A stretch of 9,186 bases of DNA from Lentzea sp. (lineage in GTDB: Bacteria; Actinomycetota; Actinomycetes; Mycobacteriales; Pseudonocardiaceae): the NCBI GenBank assembly GCA_030146905.1, contig JASLAV010000271.1, positions 1 to 9,186 of the forward strand, read 5' to 3'. Numbering within the stretch: position 1 is the stretch's first letter; each line of letters starts with the position of its first letter. Below are positions 5,656 to 9,186 of the stretch, piece by piece. Below the pieces are notes generated by a model, which was not told the DNA's origin, ran no database searches, and saw only the letters and a list, made by a program, of their open reading frames with translations. The translations under genes and the position numbers were made by a program.

Positions 5656-6573
5656 TCAGCGCAGGCACTCGTCCGGCGAACCCGGCTTGCCGCCGAACTG
5701 GTCCGCGACGAACTTCTTCGCTTGGCCCACGTCGACAGGCAGGCCCTGACCGCCCCTGGAGTCGACGGGGTCGCCGACCGGCAGCGTCGCCGCGGAGATC
5801 TCGACGGACCCCTGGAACCGCTGGGCGAACGCGAGCACGTCCCAGCCCTCGTCGACGCGGATGGACTTCCCGACCTCACCGGCGAGGGCTGGGGCGTGCT
5901 CGCTGATCTTGGGCGCGAGCCCGACCAGGAACGCCTGGTGCCGCCTGGTCCTGTCGAGGTCGCCCATGGCCAGGCCCATGCGCTGGCGGAGGAACGCGAG
6001 CGCCCGGTCACCGTCGACCGTCTGCCGGCCCGCGGGGAACGAGACACCGGTCTGGTCGTCCCTGGTCGCGGTGAGCAGGCAGACCTCGACACCTCCGACG
6101 ACCTTGGCGATCCGGCCGAACTCGCTCATCCTGACCGCGGCGTAGTGGTCGACCTCCACCCCGGTCAGCTGCTCGACCGCGGCCGTCAGCTTCGCCGGGT
6201 CCTGCCGGTACAGCGAATTGATCTTCACGTCACCGACCAGGACGTCGCGCGGCACCGACACCGCGCTGACGGACCCCTCACCCGCGAAGCGCGCGAGCAC
6301 GAGCGCGTCGGTGTAGTCGTTGTCGTCGGTACCGATGAGCAGGACGTTCTGGGCCGTGGCCGATGGCTGCACCGCGGGGGTCGTGTCGACCTTCTTGAAC
6401 GTCGCCGGGATGATGGCGGCCGCGGCGGCAGCGGCCACCGTCAACGTCGCCACTCCGACGATCATCCTGAACGGCTTGCGCTTCTTGTGCTTGTGCAACC
6501 CGGCCAGCACGGTCCGCGGGTCGACGCGCTCCTCGGCCTCTGCGGCGACGGCTTGGCGGATGAGGTCGTTCAC
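5656..6573 (-). CDS. LytR-CpsA-Psr (LCP) family membrane protein with anti-sigma-like N-terminus
   Basis: A 305-residue type II membrane protein. Residues 1-36 are cytoplasmic and charged (MNDLIRQAVAAEAEERVDPR, then HKHKKRK). Residues 37-59 are the single membrane segment, and an extracytoplasmic LCP domain spans about 75-223. LCP motifs seen: NVLLIGTDD (76-84), SVPRD (106-110), KINSLY (117-122) and DLDRTRRHQAF (205-215). The family transfers polyprenyl-linked glycopolymers, such as teichoic acid or arabinogalactan, to peptidoglycan. The conserved Arg before the TD of strand 2 is replaced (DNDYTDALV), so activity may be altered. Cys165 and Cys303 could pair. The GTG start has GGAGGT 6 nt upstream and overlaps the sigma stop (GTGA), implying translational coupling. 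Its N-terminal tail resembles the short sigma-binding tails of actinobacterial anti-sigma factors, so it may restrain the sigma factor (inference). At 305 residues it is shorter than many LCP proteins and lacks the extra C-terminal LytR_C domain. Confidence 0.88.
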   Translation of the reverse strand: MNDLIRQAVAAEAEERVDPRTVLAGLHKHKKRKPFRMIVGVATLTVAAAAAAAIIPATFKKVDTTPAVQPSATAQNVLLIGTDDNDYTDALVLARFAGEGSVSAVSVPRDVLVGDVKINSLYRQDPAKLTAAVEQLTGVEVDHYAAVRMSEFGRIAKVVGGVEVCLLTATRDDQTGVSFPAGRQTVDGDRALAFLRQRMGLAMGDLDRTRRHQAFLVGLAPKISEHAPALAGEVGKSIRVDEGWDVLAFAQRFQGSVEISAATLPVGDPVDSRGGQGLPVDVGQAKKFVADQFGGKPGSPDECLR

Positions 6574-7076
6574 GAGTGCACCTCCAGGGTGGCGGACCGG
6601 GCGATTTCATGAGCGCGCAACGTCTGCAGCGCACGAGAGAGTTGGCTGCGCACAGTCGATTCCGTGCACCCGAGCACCTGCGCGATCTCCGCGTCACTGC
6701 AGTCCTCGTAGAACCGCAGCACCAACGCCGCACGTTGCTTGCGCGGCAGCACAGCGATCCGTGCGCGCATGGCCTCGCGTTCAGCGTGCGCGTCGGCCGG
6801 ATCGGCCATCGACGGCACGTGCCTGGCGAGCTCACCCCGCTCCAGGGCGATCTCCCGCGCGGCCTTGCGGTGCCGCCACGACAGGTAGTCGTTGGTCACC
6901 ATGCGCTTCACGTAGAGATAAGGAACATCCATCGCTCCGATGCGTTCCCACTTGCCCTGCGCGCGCAGGAGCACGTTCTGCACGATGTCCTGCGCCAGGT
7001 GTTTGTCGCAGGTGATCGCGGTGGCATACCCGAGTAGCCTGTCCAGCCGATCAGCGACGAACTGGTCGAACCCCAC
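6570..7076 (-). CDS. SigE-family ECF RNA polymerase sigma factor
   Basis: A 168-residue group IV sigma factor. Region 2 covers about residues 4-70 (FDQFVADRLDRLLGYATAIT, LAQDIVQNVLLRA, YLYVKRMVTNDYLSWRHR), and region 4 about 103-155, with the -35-binding helix-turn-helix DAEIAQVLGCTESTVRSQLS (128-147). Length and the YVKRMVTNDYLSW segment match the actinobacterial SigE-type family, which lacks region 3. An in-frame GTG at 7163 would add 29 low-complexity residues. I prefer GTG at 7076 because it begins right at the family's FDQFV motif and has the strong purine tract GAGGAAGGGGG just upstream. The stop codon overlaps the LCP start by 4 nt, so the two form an operon in which the LCP protein may be its regulator. 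ECF factors usually autoregulate; GGAAC at about 7154 could be a -35, but no convincing -10 pairs with it. Confidence 0.92.
   Translation of the reverse strand: MGFDQFVADRLDRLLGYATAITCDKHLAQDIVQNVLLRAQGKWERIGAMDVPYLYVKRMVTNDYLSWRHRKAAREIALERGELARHVPSMADPADAHAEREAMRARIAVLPRKQRAALVLRFYEDCSDAEIAQVLGCTESTVRSQLSRALQTLRAHEIARSATLEVHS
6580..6585 (-). promoter_or_regulatory. Ribosome-binding site of the LCP gene
   Basis: GGAGGT on the minus strand, 6 nt before GTG at 6573 and inside the end of the sigma coding region. It fixes the GTG start and supports coupled translation. Confidence 0.8.
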
Positions 7077-7080
7077 ACCG

Positions 7081-7091
7081 CCCCCTTCCTC
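7081..7091 (-). promoter_or_regulatory. Ribosome-binding site deciding the sigma factor start
   Basis: GAGGAAGGGGG on the minus strand ends 4 nt before GTG at 7076, with the GAGGA core 10 nt away. It is better than anything before the alternative GTG at 7163, where only GGAAG 12 nt upstream is seen. Confidence 0.6.
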
Positions 7092-7194
7092 GTGGTCGTG
7101 TGCGGTTCGGGAAACCCCCTGGCTGCCCCCGTTCGCTGCACCGGGTTTTGTGTTCCAGCTCACAAGTGCCGGCTTCTTCCGGTCGTTCTGACGG

Positions 7195-7623
7195 TCAGCC
7201 CGGCCGCCTGCTCAGCACGACCTCGTACACGCGGGCGGCCGCGGCGGCGACCGTCTCGTGCTCCCACACCCGCACGGCGAGCCAGCCGGCATCGGCGAGC
7301 TTCCGGTCCGTGTCGAGGTCGCGCCGGCGGTTGGTTTCGATCTTCGTCCGCCAGAACTCGGCGTTGTTCTTGGGCCACGTCGCGTGCTCGGGGCAGCCGT
7401 GCCAGAAACAACCGTCGACGAACACCGCGACCTTGGCCGAGGTGAAGACGATGTCCGCCTCTCGGCGAACGCCCTCCACCGGCCTGCGGTGCACCCTGTA
7501 GCGCAGGCCTGCGGCGAACAGGGCCCTGCGCAGGTCGACCTCGATCTGCGTGTTCCGAGTCTTCTGCTTGCTCATGCGGGCCCGCACGCTCGGCGCTGTC
7601 TCGAGGGGTTCCACGCCGGGCAT
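7195..7623 (-). CDS. vsr: Vsr-type very short patch repair endonuclease
   Basis: A 142-residue mismatch endonuclease homologue. In Escherichia coli, Vsr nicks beside T:G mismatches left by deamination of 5-methylcytosine. The order of motifs is complete: MSKQKTRNTQIEVDLRRAL (17-35, with Glu28), GLRYRVHRR (39-47), EADIVF (55-60, with Asp57 at the catalytic position), AVFVDGCFWHGCPEH (66-80, with Cys72, His75, Cys77, His80 for catalysis and zinc) and AGWLAVRVWEHE (112-123, His122 where E. coli has a zinc Cys). Length is normal. The E. coli Thr-His before GC is Val-Asp, as in many bacterial homologues. The ATG at 7623 lies 17 bp past the methyltransferase stop with a weak GGGA ribosome site, so the two are probably co-transcribed. 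No dcm-like cytosine-5 methyltransferase is in the window; Vsr normally partners one. GTG at 7587 is a possible shorter start. Confidence 0.92.
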   Translation of the reverse strand: MPGVEPLETAPSVRARMSKQKTRNTQIEVDLRRALFAAGLRYRVHRRPVEGVRREADIVFTSAKVAVFVDGCFWHGCPEHATWPKNNAEFWRTKIETNRRRDLDTDRKLADAGWLAVRVWEHETVAAAAARVYEVVLSRRPG

Positions 7624-7640
7624 TGTCCCGGACGAGGCGC

Positions 7641-8444
7641 TCAGATCTTGCGACCCACTCCCACGTAGACGTCCTCCGGGCCGCCCTCGCCCGCCGGGCC
7701 GAGATCCGAGTGCCACCGCGGCGCCGGGAGGACGCCCGGCTGGAGCACCTCCATGCCTGCGAACATCGCCTCGAACTCCGCGAGTGAACGGAAGTGCATC
7801 GGATCGCGGCTGTGCTTCATGGCCTCGACGACGGCGTCCATCTCGTCCGGCTTGAAGTCGGCGGTCAGGTGGGAGAGCGCGATCAGGCTGCCGGGCGGCA
7901 TGGCGTCGAGGTAGTGGGCGACGACCTCGGCGGGGCCCTTCTCGTCCGACACGAAGTGCAGCACGGCGACCATGAGCAGGCCGACGGGCTGCGAGAAGTC
8001 GATCAGGTCCTTCACGACCGGGTCGGACAGCACGTCGTGCGGCCGGCACATGTCCGCCTGCACGATGCCCGCGTTGGCGTTGCCCTCCAGGATGAGCTGG
8101 CTGTGCGAGACCGCCACCTCGTCGTAGTCCACGTAGACGACACGCGCCTCCGGGTTCTCCTGCTGCACGATCTCGTGGACGTTGCCGACCGTCGGGATGC
8201 CGGAGCCGAGGTCGAGGAACTGGGTGATGCCCTGCTCCATCATCAGCAGGACCGCGCGGCGCATGAACGACCTGTTCGACGCGGCGATCGCGCGGCCGTC
8301 GCGCAGGATCTGCAGCACCTTGTCGCCCACGACGCGGTCCGAGGCGAAGTTGTGGCCACCTCCCAGCAGGAAGTCGTAGACGCGCGCTGCGCTCGGCACG
8401 TCCGTGTTGATCCCCGTCGGCACCCATGAGAAAGGCTCTGCCAT
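7641..8444 (-). CDS. SAM-dependent methyltransferase, Methyltransf_19 (DUF574) family
   Basis: A 267-residue class I methyltransferase. The N-terminus SWVPTGINTDVPSAARVYDF (6-25) and LLGGGHNFASDR (26-37) is the family signature. The SAM-binding core follows: motif I FLDLGSGIPT (76-85), acidic motif YVDYDEVAVSHSQ (104-116), QADMCRP (129-135) and VLHFVSD (161-167). The family is greatly expanded in Streptomyces and relatives; the substrate is unknown and it is not a DNA methyltransferase. Length is typical. The ATG at 8444 gives the standard MAEPFSWVPTGI start. It lies 57 bp after the upstream regulator gene and 17 bp before vsr. Upstream there is no good ribosome site, but TAGGTT 7 nt before the ATG could be the -10 of a leaderless transcript. 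Confidence 0.93.
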   Translation of the reverse strand: MAEPFSWVPTGINTDVPSAARVYDFLLGGGHNFASDRVVGDKVLQILRDGRAIAASNRSFMRRAVLLMMEQGITQFLDLGSGIPTVGNVHEIVQQENPEARVVYVDYDEVAVSHSQLILEGNANAGIVQADMCRPHDVLSDPVVKDLIDFSQPVGLLMVAVLHFVSDEKGPAEVVAHYLDAMPPGSLIALSHLTADFKPDEMDAVVEAMKHSRDPMHFRSLAEFEAMFAGMEVLQPGVLPAPRWHSDLGPAGEGGPEDVYVGVGRKI

Positions 8445-8451
8445 GCAGGAG

Positions 8452-8457
8452 AACCTA
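8452..8457 (-). promoter_or_regulatory. Possible -10 hexamer for the methyltransferase gene
   Basis: TAGGTT on the minus strand fits TANNNT and ends 7 nt before the ATG, a leaderless spacing. The 10-bp palindrome GTGCGCGCAC (8463-8472) lies just upstream within the expected spacer and might bind a regulator. No good -35 was found. Confidence 0.3.
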
Positions 8458-8501
8458 CCTGGGTGCGCGCACGGGTGTACCGGACCGGATCGGGTGAAGG
8501 A

Positions 8502-9186
8502 TCAGTTGCAGCGTGCGAAACGTGCCGAGATCTGGTCCACCAGCACCGATGCGCCGGCGTCGCGGGCTTCTTCCGCCAGCCACCGCAGCTGGTCGTCGGC
8601 GCGTGCCGAACGCAGGTTCGCCGCACCGGCCAGGGCGTTCTCGGCGTACCGGCCGGCCGCTGCCACGTCACCTATGGCGAGGTGGTTGCGTGCCAGGGCG
8701 GTCAGCGTGATCGTGCGTGCACGGACGTGCTCCTCGCCATAGGTGCCAACCTTTCTCGTCAACGAGGGGATGGCCTGTTCCGGATCGGTCACCCCCCGCC
8801 GGTCTGCCCACGAGTTGTGGGCGGCCACGAGTCCGAGCTGGAACGCCTTCAGCGCGTCGTCGAGTGCGTTGTGGTGCAGGAACATCCGGCCGGCGCGCGT
8901 GAGCACCGAGGCGATCAGCGACTCGTTCTCCGCCTGCCGGGCGAGGGTCAGCGCGCGTTCGAAGTGCGGGAGCACCATGCCGGGCAGCCCGCTGTCGAAC
9001 GCGGTCCAGCCCGCCAGTTCGTGCACCTCGGCGACGGCGGTCCAGACCGCCTCGTCGCCGACGACGATCATCGGTTCGACGGCGGCGAGGTGCTCCAGCA
9101 CCGAGGCGTGGCAGGCGATCCCGCCGTACCGGCGGTCCAGGGCGCGCAACGCCCGCGTGCGCGCCGCGATCGCCGACGGCTCGATG
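8502..9186 (-). CDS. C-terminal part of an actinobacterial TPR-type (probably XRE HTH) regulator, 5'-truncated
   Basis: The last 227 residues of a larger protein; the frame stays open to the right edge, and the TTG at 9149 is an internal leucine, not a start. The visible part is all-helical with TPR-like repeats: WTAVAEVHELAGWTAFDSG (about 48-66), MVLPHFERALTLARQAENES (70-89), LTRAGRMFLHHNALDDALKA (95-114) and LARNHLAIGDVAAAGRYAEN (about 163-182). The segment ALRALDRRYGG (12-22) resembles the linker that follows the HTH in many Streptomyces-type XRE regulators with a C-terminal helical domain. The HTH itself lies outside the window, so the DNA-binding call is inference. It precedes the Methyltransf_19 gene by 57 bp and may control it. 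Confidence 0.65.
   Translation of the reverse strand, partial: IEPSAIAARTRALRALDRRYGGIACHASVLEHLAAVEPMIVVGDEAVWTAVAEVHELAGWTAFDSGLPGMVLPHFERALTLARQAENESLIASVLTRAGRMFLHHNALDDALKAFQLGLVAAHNSWADRRGVTDPEQAIPSLTRKVGTYGEEHVRARTITLTALARNHLAIGDVAAAGRYAENALAGAANLRSARADDQLRWLAEEARDAGASVLVDQISARFARCN

Noticed and set aside
7129..7159. ECF-type promoter (GGAAC ... CGAACG) autoregulating the sigma gene
   Set aside because: The -35-like GGAAC is present, but the expected -10 core at 16-18 bp is not convincing.
7077..7163. Longer start for the sigma factor (29 extra residues)
   Set aside because: The extra residues are low-complexity and outside the family's usual length; a strong purine-rich ribosome site precedes the later GTG.
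7169..7198. Terminator after vsr (CCGG...CCGG and CTGACGGTCAG)
   Set aside because: Stems of 4-5 bp, one with a loop too small to form, and no T-tract.
7195..8427. A 410-codon minus-strand frame joining vsr to upstream sequence as a fusion protein
   Set aside because: Only its last 142 codons match Vsr. The upstream part is an out-of-frame reading of the methyltransferase gene and is Arg/Gly-rich with no domain.
1..9186. CRISPR arrays, tRNA or rRNA genes, transposase or integrase genes
   Set aside because: Looked for and not seen: no regularly spaced repeats, no cloverleaf-like sequence, and no transposase motifs in any frame.

Overview
The window is very GC-rich, uses GTG starts freely, and carries a SigE-type ECF sigma factor, a large LuxR (LAL) regulator, a Methyltransf_19 protein and an actinomycete-style TPR regulator. 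Together these point to a filamentous actinobacterium, probably of the Pseudonocardiales (Lentzea/Saccharothrix/Amycolatopsis-like). The phylum is well supported; the order is inference. All nine genes I support lie on the minus strand, so transcription runs from the right edge to the left edge.

Layout in transcription order: (1) the C-terminal part of a probable XRE/TPR-type regulator, cut by the right edge; (2) a Methyltransf_19 (DUF574) SAM-dependent methyltransferase; (3) a Vsr-type mismatch endonuclease 17 bp further on, with no cytosine methyltransferase in view; (4) a SigE-family ECF sigma factor whose stop overlaps the GTG start of (5) a membrane-anchored LytR-CpsA-Psr (LCP) protein with an anti-sigma-like N-terminal tail; (6) a 249-bp gap filled mostly by a 161-bp full-length palindrome; (7) a 919-residue LAL regulator starting 12 bp beyond that palindrome; (8) a secreted C39-like cysteine peptidase with a clear signal peptide; (9) a TetR regulator followed 9 bp later by (10) a GT1-family glycosyltransferase, cut by the left edge.

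Likely functional units: regulator plus methyltransferase plus vsr; sigma factor plus LCP (envelope stress or envelope assembly); a stand-alone LAL regulator; a stand-alone secreted peptidase; and tetR-GT, which looks like a ligand-inducible glycosylation or detoxification pair. Pathway assignments are inferred from domains and spacing.

The most unusual structure is the palindrome at 5419-5579. It folds ungapped into a 78-position stem with a 5-nt loop (59 Watson-Crick pairs, 10 G.T/G.U positions, 9 mismatches). The wobble-compatible changes are strongly biased to the + strand, opposite to the genes, and its left end abuts the ribosome-binding or -10 region of the LAL gene. A 13-bp perfect palindrome fused to a 16-bp tandem repeat directly upstream of tetR is the second notable non-coding structure.
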